64,000 nt of DNA from positions 26,569,045 through 26,633,044 of the forward strand of contig CM070603.1 of the NCBI GenBank assembly GCA_036346395.1, read 5' to 3'. Position numbers and translations under genes: made by a program. Position 1 is the stretch's first letter. Every line of letters begins with the position of its first letter. This document shows positions 1-12,073 of the stretch, one piece after another. The notes beneath the pieces were generated by a model. The model saw only the letters and a list, made by a program, of their open reading frames with translations. It was not told the DNA's origin and ran no database searches. The DNA comes from Hsuehochloa calcarea (taxonomy: Eukaryota > Streptophyta > Magnoliopsida > Poales > Poaceae).

Positions 1-2449
1 CGGCGGCGAGGTTTGAGCGGACAAGAAGCTTCGACTATTGTCGGCGACGAGCTCCATTGATGCTCCGGCTGCGGGGAAGGGTTCTGGAGGTAGCCCGGAC
101 GACGACAGACTCAGCGGTGCGGTCTACGTCGACAAGGCGGCGATGACGGCGACACAATTCGAAGAAACAACCGGCAGGTAAATCCCTAAAACTTGGATTG
201 CGGTGGCGCTCAAGCTCTTGGGCCTTAATGGCTTAGGGTTTTGAGATGCGGAGGGCAGGACGATCCTCGGGAGCTTTTTATAGGGCGAGGTCAAGTCCAG
301 GGAGGCGTGTTGGCGGCCGAGTTCTAAAGAGTCCGAGATAAACTCGCGAAGAACTTGGAGAAAAACAAAATCGGGGTATGATTCGGTCGTATTTGGATGC
401 ACGCAGATAAGGGGATTTGGAAACCGTATCGGCGAGAGATTCTTTTGCCTAGTCAGCACCAAATCAACGCACACATGGACCGTGCAATAACACATGTGCA
501 ATGCGCACTATTCCCGTACACCGCGTTCACCGTAGATTGCTGACCGTTCGTGGACCAGGTCCATGGACCTTGGGCCCACATGTCATAGACTAATTAGTTT
601 TTTTCTGTAGAAAATAATTGAATTAGAAATTTATTTTGGCCGATGGTGTCATGCTTGCACCATAATTAGATTTTCCTTTAGAAAAATAAATCATTAGTTC
701 TAGAAAATGAATTTAGGTTCATTTCTTTAGGTTTTAATCTTCCAAGGACTCATTCTCCTTCATACGAGCTCTGATTTCGTTTATTCAAATTTCTAAATTA
801 ATTTAAATTCAATATATATCTCTCATAGCCTAAATTATTTTATTTTGATTTTATTTGAATTTAGCTTATTTTCACGTATAGATTTCGACGCAGTTTTAGA
901 ACATCTAATTATGCAAGGCAAGTTACATCTTTGATCATATTTGATCCCATTGTTTCAAATTATTTAAATTATATTTTAAATTATTATTGCATGCTTATTT
1001 ATATTCAAGTTAATTTAAATGCCTATTTTAAATTTATAGTTATTCCCAACTCCATTTGTACGACCAAATATTGACATTGAAATATCCATACCTTTTCACC
1101 TTAGATAAAATATAGCTAGTAGACTAGTATGAACTAGAACATGTTGGAAAATTATGCTTAGTGATGCTTAGACCCAAAATTATTCAATTTGAGAATTTTT
1201 AGCAAAAAAAATCAAATGTTGTTTAAATTGTATCCATAGCATTGTGTGCCACGAAGTTTATATATGATTTTAGAAAATAAAATAAAACTGGTTTGGACTT
1301 GAGAGAAATAGATAGTTGGTGGGTGCAAGTTTATGCATGGGCTCAATTCAGTGAATGTTTGAGGACCAGGGATTATTTTGGAAGTTGTTCAGTCAATTAA
1401 GGACTGGTTTGCGAGCTACGGATTGTAAAGCCCATCGTACTACCACAAGTCTTGTGTGGGCAGGATCTGGTTAAATAAGTTGTAATATTTCACCGTGGTC
1501 GTGCCATCTGGTTGTGGGTGTCAGAATGACCTACTTTTTATGTATTTTCATATGGCGCAAGAGAGGGCTTCCAGACTATGTTCTGATCTAAAAAAATGAA
1601 ACCTTAGTGGACATGACTACTTTGGGATGACGCATTGTAAAGGCCTTGTTATAATCACTTAGTCGCACACCTACAGAAGTGTGTGAGCAGACATTAAAAG
1701 TTGATTACCTGTTGTGGGTAAAATTGTACAACCTCTGTAGAGTGTCAAACTATTTGAATAGCCGTGTCCACGTCCATGTACATGCTGAGCAAAACCTTTC
1801 GCGGATTAGACTATGATTTATTTTAAAAATAATTTGACAAAAATGATTTAATGGATGTTTATTCCATATGGGAAAATTGGGCAGGAAACCTAGTATAAGG
1901 GGGTTAGTTCTTCACCATTTGTGTATGGAGGTTTATCCTACACTTGAGAATTGATGACTAAAAAAATAAAATTTGATTTTAGATCTAGACTAAACTGCCT
2001 TTGAACTTATTATTGTATTAAAAATGTCAAATATTACATTTGCACAAATAACCCTATAAGCCTTCCTTTGATAATATCCATGCATGCATTAACTCTGTTA
2101 TGGGTGTAACTTACGGAGCACGGTTGTTTATGCTTGCCCTTGCTTAATGCAAATAATGTTCGGAGGAGAAGAACTTCGCTACCGGTGTGGATCTTGAGGA
2201 CTAGGCCGCTACCCTAGTCGATTGTCTGTGGTAGATCAGCTGGACTCTACTACGTCTTCTTCGTCTTCCGTTATGTTCTTTATTGTTAGATTCTAAGCCT
2301 TTCTTGTAAAAAATTTGGATATTTATTAATAAAATTATGCGAATTATGGACGTTACCATATTTTTTTTACTGTGTAAACTAGTTACTGGTCATGAGACTA
2401 GTTCAAAAATACATAGAGGATTTGAGACTGTTACTTCCGGGTCCTTACA
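1..2449 (+). mobile_element. Long LTR (LTR A) of a Ty3/gypsy-type element, left end outside window
   Basis: The segment has the layout of a long grass gypsy LTR: a GC-rich part (1-540), then AT-rich DNA, ending in GGGTCCTTACA at 2,439-2,449. That end is the inverted counterpart of the TGTAAC-type LTR start common in such elements. The segment around 1,700-1,800 is recognisably related to DNA near 2,560-2,680 (reverse strand) and, more loosely, to the LTR at 42,194-55,712. No primer-binding site follows 2,449, so this is either a solo LTR or the 3' LTR of an element lying to the left. The minus-strand reading frame at 124-501 has no recognisable domain and is not called a gene. Confidence 0.55.
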
Positions 2450-4075
2450 AAACCTAATCAATTTCTTTCATACGACCATATGAGTTTAACCACACAGTTG
2501 TCCCTTCCCAAGAGTTTTTATGAAAATCTACCCGTCGTGTGAAATCCCTAAGCATGTCCATGACCGCGGACGCAGCTGTTTGAATAGATTGATTAAGACT
2601 CTGCAGAGGTTTGTACACTTTACCAACAAAATATAACTAGTGTAGCTAGCATAAATTATACCAAAACCTTTCTGAAACCTAACATCAACAATTGACCCTC
2701 CTGTTGTGCATACTAACAGCACCAAACCCCCACACAGGTTGTTGGCCCATTGCACATTGTTGGACCTAGACTCGGCGAGCCCCTCATAAATATGAATCGT
2801 CACACAGACATTATCACACCTTCACCCTGGTACACAGTTTAACCTATCTGACTGAGTAATCAATGTCAAGACTCTATAACTTACTAAGTTAGACCTATCC
2901 CATAGGAGGAAAGTTGTTGTATAGTTATAGCTTAGTTCAATGGTGCATAAATTTAAGTCCTAAATTGACCAATGCGAGACTGCCAATTACTATCAATTAT
3001 CATATTCATATTTTCCCAAGCGCACACAGCTCCACCATATCACAATTTTATCCACTTCCTTCGGTCTAAATTTTTCCTCACCCTGTTGGTTAAGTGCAAC
3101 ACATGCCATGAACGAGTGGCAACATATTGCACACAACTTTTCACAAAGTATTTTATATTCACTTCGTCAAGTTTAGTTTTGCAACTCAAAATGATATCAA
3201 TAATCCGTTGCATGCCTAAGCAGACTATTCGTATCAAACCAACCCACGTTGGTGCTATAATGATACTAACTAATAATTAACCAAACTAGCGTGACAAAAG
3301 ATCATGGTAATACAATGAGCAAGGTGGATATAAACAAATAGGTGTATAGCTAATTCCAAAGCATTTAAGAATTAAATACATGAAGTAACATGCAATAGTT
3401 TGAATCAAAGTAATTTTAGAAAAATTAGGCTCAACATGGTCAAATGTACATCTTGCCTTGAAACAATTCTTGGTACTGGTCTTGAGGTTGATCAACTCCC
3501 CCTTCCTCAAAAGCTTTCGAAGTATCAACGTCTACTCTCAAACGAAAGAAAAAACCCAAATAAATAAAAACAAAGTAACAAATAAACTCCAAAAATTAAA
3601 TAAAAATAACATGAAGATATGTCTTGAATTTATACGAATTTATAAACTCGAATGGGATCAATTGGAGTTCGTATGAGGAAGAACGAACTCTCGGAAGATT
3701 TAAATCTAAGAAAAAAAAAGACACCACTATTTCAAATTTTCATAATTTTCTTTCTAAAGGAAATTCTGAAATATTGCATCAGCATGATGTCAGCAATAGA
3801 TTTAAGAATTAAAATAAAATTCAAAAAACATAAGGAATAGAGGCTGACAAGTAGGACCCACAATCTATGGACCATGTCCATGGTTCTAGCCTATTGGTCT
3901 ATGGCTAATGGGTGCATGGAACAGTGGACCTGACGTGTGGGGCTCACATGTCAGAGACACGACTCATGATAGACTAGGTTTAGCCAGGTTTAGGGTTAGG
4001 GTTTTGGTACGGGTAGCGCTGACACACAAAACTACATAAAAATATTTTGAAACTCAGAAAATTAGGATATTATAA
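2450..4075 (-). mobile_element. Related long LTR fragment (LTR B), opposite orientation
   Basis: Read on the minus strand, this stretch carries the same LTR landmarks as LTR A, including the segment near 2,560-2,640 about a water-worn version of 'tgtacaaacctctgcagag' followed by a GTCATGGACATGC core. Its presumed 5' end lies near 4,075, where the minus strand reads TATAATATCCTAATTTT, a decayed TGTAACACCC-type start. At 2,450 it is cut off by the end of LTR A, which suggests LTR A inserted into it. The short reading frames inside (2,528-3,840) are AT-rich and show no domain. Confidence 0.4.
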
Positions 4076-4886
4076 TTGGGCCATTTATCTATTTTAGAAC
4101 TCTTTTACACGTTTCAAACACAATTTAGGTTCAGATTGGACTTAGAAACCAAATTGGCCACTTAGGCTCTAGGTTGGATAGGCCTAGCCAATGCGTGGGG
4201 GTGTCCCACACGCCTATAATACCCTAGGGAGGGGCGCCACACTGTTCACCACAAAATTTGAAGAGGAAATCAGGTCACATCTTGCATCGTTCTAGGGATT
4301 GTGCAAGCCGCCGGGTGCCTCTTGGAATTGTGTGATTCCCCCATTGATTTTCTTATTTGCTCTTGATTGAATTGCAGGAAATCCTCCCCACTTGGCCGTA
4401 GTGAAGTGGATTCAACCCTTGTAGGTCATTGCATTGGTGTCGATTGGCCTCAGCGATTCGTTAGGTTTCACGATGCATCACAAATTCTATATCGTGAAGA
4501 TCAGACACACTATCACATATGGTATTGGATAACACACATCAACATCACCATGACGTCAACCCATCTCCTGACGTTACGCTGTAGCATAACCAAGAGGGAA
4601 TGAATTAAGAGCATTGGTAATTAATCTAGTATAGTTGTTTTGGAGAGTGGCGTAAATGGCATCGAGTGCATAACTAAATTACGAGATTGGAGACGATAGC
4701 AAGAATCCATCCATATGATCCCCACCACCCTACCAACTAAAGCCATGGCATGACGGAAAATATATATAGCTCCCCTATGAGATGGATGCACTAGGCTGCC
4801 ATTATTTTTTCGAGGTTCGAGGATATAATTTCTGACTATCGAGGTGTTTGTGTTTGGTCTAGCTTCATTGCAACATACCTGGAAAT
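4076..4886. other. Intergenic stretch, no gene seen
   Basis: AT-moderate DNA with a few short open frames (for example 4,367-4,603 and 4,621-4,911) that have no recognisable domain, no splice structure and no homologous copy in the window. I see no gene here. Confidence 0.5.
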
Positions 4887-5710
4887 TGAGGGGGGGGGCT
4901 TCTAAGCTCACTTTAGCTTTACCTTAGTTAGATTTTGTAGGAATTAACATGGGCTGGGCCCAATTTTCAATTCTATTTAATTCCTAGAGAATCTCAAAGG
5001 CTCATATGCACGTGCTAAAATTGATTAGTCCCATATGGAGAGTTGAAGGAGAGTTACACCACTTTATAAGGTGGAACGTGGTAACCCCCTTGTGGAATTG
5101 GAGGAGGCCAACACACGCTCACCTCACCGAGCCGAGCCGTGCCGTGCCGTGCACGCAGGCACGTCGGGTGCGGGCGTATTTTTCTTTATCTATTCAAAAA
5201 TCTAAACGCACCGACTCGAAGTAATGGCAGGCATTAACAAACGGGAGGCAGTAACGGTTCAGTTACTAGTGAGTAATGGCTGCGGTTAGCACTGGTTGAT
5301 GGAAATAAATGGCGACCGTTTTCTCTGGTTCTTCTCTGGGTTTACTCTCTCCACGCAAGATTTCTCCTCCTCCACCGTTTTGTTGCTGGATCTGGCGATC
5401 TCCATCCCGGCGAGGCGCGTGTACAGTCGAACCGGGAGAGCGGTCCTCCGGAACTCTCGTCCTTGAAGGCTTGCACGAGCGAGGACGAATAAGATTTTTA
5501 GGGAGTGTTCGCGTGACTGCTTACTGCTTCTTCTTCGTCCGATTCTCTGGTACATCTACAACAACTGCACGACTACTACCACAACGTCCACTACGTCATG
5601 GCGAACGACGATTTCACCAACACTTCTGCTGCTGCTGCTCCCTCCACTGGCTCTGGGTATGTCTGTCTCGTCTTTGTTGTTTGTTTAGTTCCATTACCTG
5701 TAGTTGTTTT
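4887..5710 (+). mobile_element. Probable copia-type LTR/leader segment interrupted by the Tekay-like element
   Basis: A polypurine run (GAGGGGGGGGG, about 4,889-4,899) is followed within 40 bp by a TG-starting segment (4,936, TGTAGGAATTAACATGGGC). Next come a promoter-like GC-rich part, a Ser/Ala-rich ATG frame at 5,598, and a splice-donor-like GGTATGT near 5,656. This resembles the 3' polypurine tract and LTR or leader of a plant Ty1/copia element, but neither LTR boundary is proven. The sequence resumes at 15,692 after the inserted element, where TTCAG and AACAG acceptor-like sites are seen. A host first exon followed by an intron is the main alternative. Confidence 0.33.
5706..5710 (+). 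repeat. Left target-site duplication GTTTT
   Basis: Five bases GTTTT directly precede the LTR start at 5,711 and match exactly the five bases after the 3' LTR (15,692-15,696). This marks one insertion event. Confidence 0.9.
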
Positions 5711-8700
5711 TGTGACGACCCGCACCATTTGCATATTTGTTAACATAAAACAATTCCATTTTATTGCATCAAAAAGACTTTACAACATTTGTTTTACAAG
5801 CATTTACAGTGTTTTTGGCAGTAAATAACTAAAAACCTAGTTCTTCTCTTCTTGCCGTCTGTAGTAGCCGTCTCTTCGTCGCCTGGTTCTTTAAGCGCCT
5901 GCCCGTAGAGCCACCTCGCGATCCATTTCTCCTCGCTCGCAAGAAAGCAGCAATCGGTTAGTAATCATAGTCAAGAGTATTCCAAAGGCGCATAGTATAT
6001 AAAGGTTAGAGCATAGAAAGTGGCCGTCATTTCCGGTGCGAGAGAATATCCGGAGTACCACGAGTAGTCGGTCCCTTGGCAATCAAGATCCCGGACCAAC
6101 CGGAGTTAGTCGGCCCCTTGATCGCCAAGATATCCAGACCACCCAAGATCCTTCGACACCTGTCACTTCTGTGGGTCTCATCATCCGGCATTATCAGAAC
6201 CAAACACCCACTATTTGCAATTGCCAAAACCACAAAGGCAAAACCTCAACAGATACCCCGTAACCACACCTCGGCCAAGCTTCACCGGTGCAAGAACCAT
6301 TTCCCAAGCCTCTCTCATAGAGCAAGCCAAGACCCTCAAAATATCAAGCACGGAGGCGGCGACCCGACAGTGCAGCTCCTGCCGAGCCCAAACCCCAAAG
6401 AAAGCAGTGGCGATCCAATGCATCTTAGCCAACAAAATAGCAAAGACAACAGTAAATGCATTCCACAAGAAATACATTTCACCTTCCCAAAGACTAATAC
6501 ATTCCCCAAGAACAAATTAAGCCAAGACAACCACATTTCCCCCAGCAAATGCCTTCCCGATTAGCACCAAAGAAGATAGCCACAAGCAAATGCATCCCCC
6601 AAAGAAACAAAGAAGATCAAGAAATGCATTTCCCCTTCCAGAAGCCACAGCCCAGGTTCATCCCTCCAGCAGAGCTAGTAAAGCCAGCCCCAGTATTCAT
6701 CACCCAGCACAACACACAAGCCATACATTTCACCCCTGAAGCCACTGCCCAGATACACAAAGCAAGCAAAGCATCACAAAGCCAGCAACACAACCACAAG
6801 CCATCTGTTCCAGTCCACAGCCAGCAGAGGCAAGAACCGAAGGAGGTTCAACTCTGCATCTCCCCAGCCGAAGAGCAGCAGCAGCAGCAGCAGCCAGGGG
6901 CAGAGGAGGAGCCCAGCAAAGCGGCGGCGACCAATGACCAGACCAAGAACAGAGCCCGAACCGAGAAGGAGAGCACGGCACAAAGCCGGTGCCACCCCTT
7001 CTCCCCAACTGTGATCCATCACAAGGTAAACCCTAGCTCAAATCAAGTTGCTGGGATCATCATCCATTCAAATCACCAGACCCCAATAGCATCAGCGTAG
7101 ATTGCAAATCATTTCCATCACAGAGCAGTAGGGTTAGGAGGGAGTTCGATTTACCTAGGGTTTCCAGTAGACCGGGCCGGGCCTTACCTGGGAGCCATGG
7201 CGGCCGGGAGGCCAAGCCGGCCCAGCCGCAGCCAGGAGTAGGGCGAGTCGGCGGCGGCGCCAAGCACCAAGCCAGCCGAGGGAGAAGAGCAACGCAGAGG
7301 AGGCGTAGGAGGAGGCGGAGCCGTAGCCGAGGAAGGAGTCGGCGCAGGACCGGCGGAGGCGCAAGGAGCGGCGCCCGGAGCCGGAGGCGGTAGCAGTCGG
7401 AGGCGATGGCGGCGGGGTTTCGAGAGAGAGAGAGAGGGGGCGAGAGAGGGGAGAAGCGGCGGTGGAAGGAGTCGGCCGAGGGAGAGAGGGAGTAGGGTTA
7501 GAGAGGGGAGCGTCGGGCGTGAGAAGTGAGGGAGGCGGCGCCGAGGGTTAGAAGAGAGAGAGGGAGAGAAAGAGACGGGAGTGAGTGGCGGCCGGGTTAG
7601 GGGGAGATGGGGGAATAGGAAAGGGGAGGGTAGTTAGGTAAATTAGTAGGTTAGTTAGGGTTTTGAATAGAAAAGGAGGGGTAATTTGGTAATTTGGTAG
7701 AAAATTAGGGTTAGGGTTTTGGTAATTAGTTAGGGTAGAGAATTAGGGTTAGGATTTTGGTAGATTAGATTAGGGTTAGAATTAGTTGTTTGATTTTTTT
7801 TAGTATAGAATGTGAGTTTGGCGGTGACTACGAGAGATCGAGTTTAGCCTAGAGCGATTTTTAGCGGAGAGTGCTAACTGGTCGGTTCCAAAAAGTTTTA
7901 TTAAATTAAAATATTGGCTAACATAGGAGTTGTCTTAGCATTCTATCGTCTATTATTACTCAAACTCAACTAAATATTTATTTATATGTTATTCGTGCTA
8001 CCGCTTTGCTACAGAGAGGCGAACCAGTGTCGACAGGAGAAGCTGATCAGAGATTCGTCATCGTCGACCGTTCCAAAAATTCCAAAGGCAAGCGATCCTT
8101 TGAACATAAATATAGTTATGTTAAATGTAAACCGTATATTGCTCTATCATATATGTACTGCATCAAAATTATTTCTCAAAAACAATTTGGATTGAGATGA
8201 TGAGAAAGATAAGAAGAATGAGAATGAGATGAGAATTATTATGTGGGTAAAGGGGGCCTTGGTAGAGAAAAGAGATGAAATGATGATGATAATGAGATAA
8301 TGATGATGATAAGATGTGGGACCCTTTTACCTACAGCTATAATATAAGGACTAACAAAACTCTTACTCGGTCAGATGCCGTAAATTCAGTGCCAACCATT
8401 TCCCCGTTTCGGCGGGCAGAAAATGCTACCTGTTTACGTAATTACGTTCTCCACAACGGGAATGTTGGACACGGAGGATAGCCGGTCCAAGGTGGAGTGT
8501 TGGGCTCGGAGGATAGCCGCCCCAACCAACATTGTTGGAACTCGGTGGAGGACCTGGTGCGCCCGACACCGACGGAAAACAATGGGTGGAGACTTAATCA
8601 CGTAACTGAAAACGTCTGTATTCTGAACTCGAAGTCGCATCAAAGGAAATACGATGGACCCAGTTCACAGAGAGCTCAGAATAGTTATGGGTAAAGTGGT

Positions 8701-9351
8701 ACAAGTCACTGCTTGATGCTATACTGAATCATGAATTCATGCAGTCTCTTGGATTGGAGTCTCACGGAACCAGCGGGGTCTTTCTTCTTTCAGAGTGACT
8801 AGTAGTATTTTCGAAATTAAAATTGCAATATAATGTTTTTATGATTTATTTTCGAATGAGATGATTTTAGAATTTGTGATAAAGACCGAGATCACCATGC
8901 GATGCACCTTTTGCTATTAATGCTTGCTGAGTACTTTTTGTACTCAACCTTGTTAGTATTCTCCTTTGTTAGATCCTAGTCCAGCCGGGAGCCATCCCGA
9001 GTGGGACGAAGGACTTGTAGGTACCAATGCAGCGGCAGGAGGAGAAGGCGCCAGCGGCGAGGACCTGAGCGAGATGGAAGCCATCTTTGACTCGTGGGGC
9101 GAGTAGGAGGCGTAGTTCGAGCGCGACTCAGTGGAGAAGCTCCCTTTTGTATCTGTGTAACTTTAGTAAGAACCCTAGTCTTATGTGGCTACTACTGTAA
9201 TAAAGATGTACAGTTTCTATTTTATTGTTCTGCTGCGCAACTCTGATAAAATGGCTTGCTATTAAATCGGGCGGTGTTCTACCGGGCAGACGAATAGTAA
9301 TCCGTATGCCTAAGTGTGATTACCCTAGGGGTAATGACACGGGGCGTCACA
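5711..9351 (+). repeat. 5' LTR (3,641 bp)
   Basis: It starts TGTGACGACCCG and ends CGGGGCGTCACA. A TATATAAAGG TATA-like motif lies near 5,995. There is a CAG run at 6,873-6,893, a GC/purine-rich block at about 7,200-7,620, a cluster of TTAGGG/TAGGGTTT motifs at 7,490-7,780, and an AATAAA-containing tail near 9,199. Open frames inside (for example 6,549-7,100) are low-complexity Gln/Pro/Ala-rich translations that also occur, frameshifted, in the 3' LTR. They are not evidence for a gene. Confidence 0.93.
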
Positions 9352-9353
9352 GG

Positions 9354-9365
9354 TGGTATCAGAGC
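9354..9365 (+). other. Primer-binding site, tRNA-iMet type
   Basis: TGGTATCAGAGC, two bases after the 5' LTR, is complementary to the 3' end of plant initiator tRNA-Met, the usual primer for this retrotransposon class. Confidence 0.9.
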
Positions 9366-10271
9366 AATAAGATCGGGCCACGCTAATAAAATAGAAACTG
9401 TAGTAATACCTTAAGTATGCCCTTCTTGCTTGCTATATTGCACTAAATATTTTATTAATCCTTGCCTTCATTTCAATTTCGATTCCAAACCGCCCTCTTT
9501 CAAAAAGATATATATTATGTTGAAAAGCTTACCTCTTCTTAAAAGTGACATTTCTGCTAACGTAGAACCATCTCTAAGTTAGTCCTTCTTTCGAGAAAGT
9601 GCGGGGAACGCGTTGTTGTCATAGGATCGGTGTGGTTGTCTTTTGTGAGTAGATGGTTAGATTCCAACTCAACCTAGGATAGAAAATTTAGGCTGTGGGT
9701 GCAGTACCATAAGGTTTAGAGCCTAGTGCCTGGACTAGAGGCATGGAGTAGAACTCTAGTATGGACCTGCTTTTCCAATTTTGGACAAGTCTGGACCATA
9801 CTCGTTAGCTCCTTACCTTTTCTTCTATATTAAGGTGTCCTATCTCACTTCTGCACATTAGATTTCCCGGACGAGTGGTTCGTGGCACTCCGAGCGTGTA
9901 GCTCTGGCGTACCCAGGAGCGAAATCCTGGGCGTACTCAGGAATGAACCCTGAGCAGTCCCAAATATGTGATTTGGGTGGACTCGAGCCAGATCTCGGCG
10001 TGCACGGGCGCGTGGATCGAGGTAGCATAGGTTCGCACTCGAGGCAAGCTCGGCGATCCCAAACACAATGGATTTGGGCGGTCTTGAAGCGGGATCTCAA
10101 GCGTGGTGAGCACGAAAGACTCAATAGTATAGGGTTTGGATCTTTTGCATCTCATTGTTTCTTGATTTTTATTTGATTACATGTGCATGTCATAATCCAA
10201 CTCACCCGCGGTTAACCTCCCCGCGGATAAGTGTAATACCTCCATCTCTACCCCAACAAATTGTTAAGGAA

Positions 10272-11640
10272 GATGGAAGGTCAAGGAAGTCAAGACCGTG
10301 CATTGAAATTGAGATGGGACTCTGCGGCATGGGCACCCACACAGATCGGCGGTGAACCCCAATGAGTCGACACCTAATCAACCTCCGCCTACTACCATCC
10401 CAGAACCGACCAACACCACCCACGAGCAACAGATCCCCTAGGCATCATGGTCGATGTACTCATATTCCTAGAGAACTCCGAAAAAGAAGCCGGGAGAACC
10501 AAAACCGTTTCATGGAAGCTCTATTAACCCGAGTAGCACCTACCACCTCTCAACCATCAGTAAGGTTAGTCAGGTGATTTTCTCCAAACTCACCCTACCA
10601 CTTTTGCTAAAGCTCTTGATCCATTTGGACGCGAGTGATTGGTTGGTGGAGATAGAAAAGAAGTTGGATCTGATGGGATGCTCGGATGTGGAGAAAGTGC
10701 GGTATCGTCACACTAGTGACCGGACCAAAGACTACTTGGTGGCTTAACTACAACAGAATCGTGTCGTTGAGCAACCCATCACTTGGGCCGAGTTCAAGAT
10801 ACGCTTCATTGAAACACATGTGCCTCTTGGAAGAATGGAATTGAAGAAACGGAATTTAGAGCTCTAACTCAAGGCGGGAAAAGATGGTGGAATATTTGAG
10901 TCGGTTCAATGATCTTTCCCGCTACGCCCGGTGATGTCGACAGAGGAGAAGAAAATAGAGAAATTCTGGATGGAATGCATCCATATCTGAAAATGCTCCT
11001 ATCCATCCACAAAATCATGAATTCCAAGACACAGTCAACAGAGCCATAATGCGGAGAATGAATACTCCAACCTCAATTTGAAGAGCGAAGGAAGAAGGCC
11101 AAAACCGATCACCACTTTTCATCTGCTCCTAGACGTCATCCCTTTGTGTCGCAGCAACCGCCACCAAGATATGGACCACCTCAGCAGCGACTCTTCAACC
11201 CACCTTTTGGACCCGAGAAACCAACAACAACCAACCCTAGCAATTAAATGTGGAAAGTGTAGAGAAGCCACATGACAAAGGATCTGTCTGAAGGATACAG
11301 TGCATGCTTCAATTGTGGACAGTTTGGACATCGTAAAATTGATTGTCCCAATCCCCGGAGGACATTTGGAACCCCACCACAGCCAGCATTTAGGCCAAAA
11401 CCACCTGCTCCAGTACCACTACAACTCACCTATATGAAGCAGACTGAAGACAACCAACTTGTCACGAAGGAAGCTGGAAAAGGAGAACCGGCACACCTAT
11501 CACCCATGATTGCCACACAGGTTGGAGAAGCATCAGGTGTAATAACGGGTACGTTATTACTTCCACTCTCCCCGGGTATTATTCTGTTAAACGCTGAAAG
11601 AGCCCACTCCTTTTTATCTTCTGCATTGCTAGTGTAGAGC
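10272..11640 (+). pseudogene. Decayed gag (with first part of protease) of the Tekay-like element
   Basis: The frame opens with ATGGAAGGTCAAGGAAG at 10,272 and meets a stop after about 30 codons. Across frames a Retrotrans_gag-like segment follows at about 10,620-11,030, with recognisable pieces such as WLVEIEKKLDLMG and ETHVPLGRMELKKR. An intact CCHC zinc knuckle (CFNCGQFGHRKIDC, near 11,308-11,349) follows. At about 11,590-11,640 the frame reads ERAHSFLSS, the start of the ATHSF-type protease motif, and then stops. Several stops and frameshifts are present, so no full Gag can be made from this copy. Everything from mid-protease to the end of integrase is absent. Confidence 0.8.
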
Positions 11641-12060
11641 TTTGTAAATTCTGAATATTTGGAAAATCCCTGAGAATGAACCCACTAGTTGGAATAGTCA
11701 TCTACTCTCGAAGTAAGTATAGATGGCGTATTCCAGCAAGCTTCCACCAAGAAGTCAGTCAGGACCCTAACCCTAATACCTCAATATTTGAACCTAGAGG
11801 GAACCATTTGAGGTGACCCTCACCTTTCTACACACAAATCTCAACCCTTCTCTACAAGACGTTCAACTTTCAAAGGACCCTCGTGAAGACTCTGGCTACA
11901 GAAACCCGTCAGTTAAAGAACCAGAAGATCTGTCCAAGAGGAAATATAGTGGAAGGACCACCCCGTCAGCGAAGCTTCGTGAAAAAGGAAAAAGTACTAC
12001 GTAAGCCTAGCCAAAAACACCCCTCCGCAGTGATTGCAATTTCGGGGACGAAATTTTTCC
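11641..12060 (+). pseudogene. Residual 3' end of pol after an internal deletion
   Basis: Between the protease stub and the polypurine tract only about 420 bp remain. The final bases before the tract (12,040-12,060) read, in one frame, as the NFGDEIF-type tail that closes Tekay/Del polyproteins. This suggests the element arose by deletion of the pol core. The rest of the stretch has no recognised domain. Confidence 0.5.
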
Positions 12061-12073
12061 AAGGGGGGGAGGA
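12061..12073 (+). other. Polypurine tract
   Basis: AAGGGGGGGAGGA lies immediately before the 3' LTR start TGTGACG. It has the position and composition of the plus-strand primer of reverse transcription. Confidence 0.88.

Noticed and set aside
6076..7100. Gln/Pro/Ala-rich open frames in the 5' LTR, repeated near 12,904-13,386
   Set aside because: They lie inside LTRs, are frameshifted between the two LTR copies and carry no domain.
7490..7780. Interstitial telomere
   Set aside because: Motifs are TTAGGG/TAGGGTT words with variable spacing and occur in both LTRs, not a tandem TTTAGGG array.
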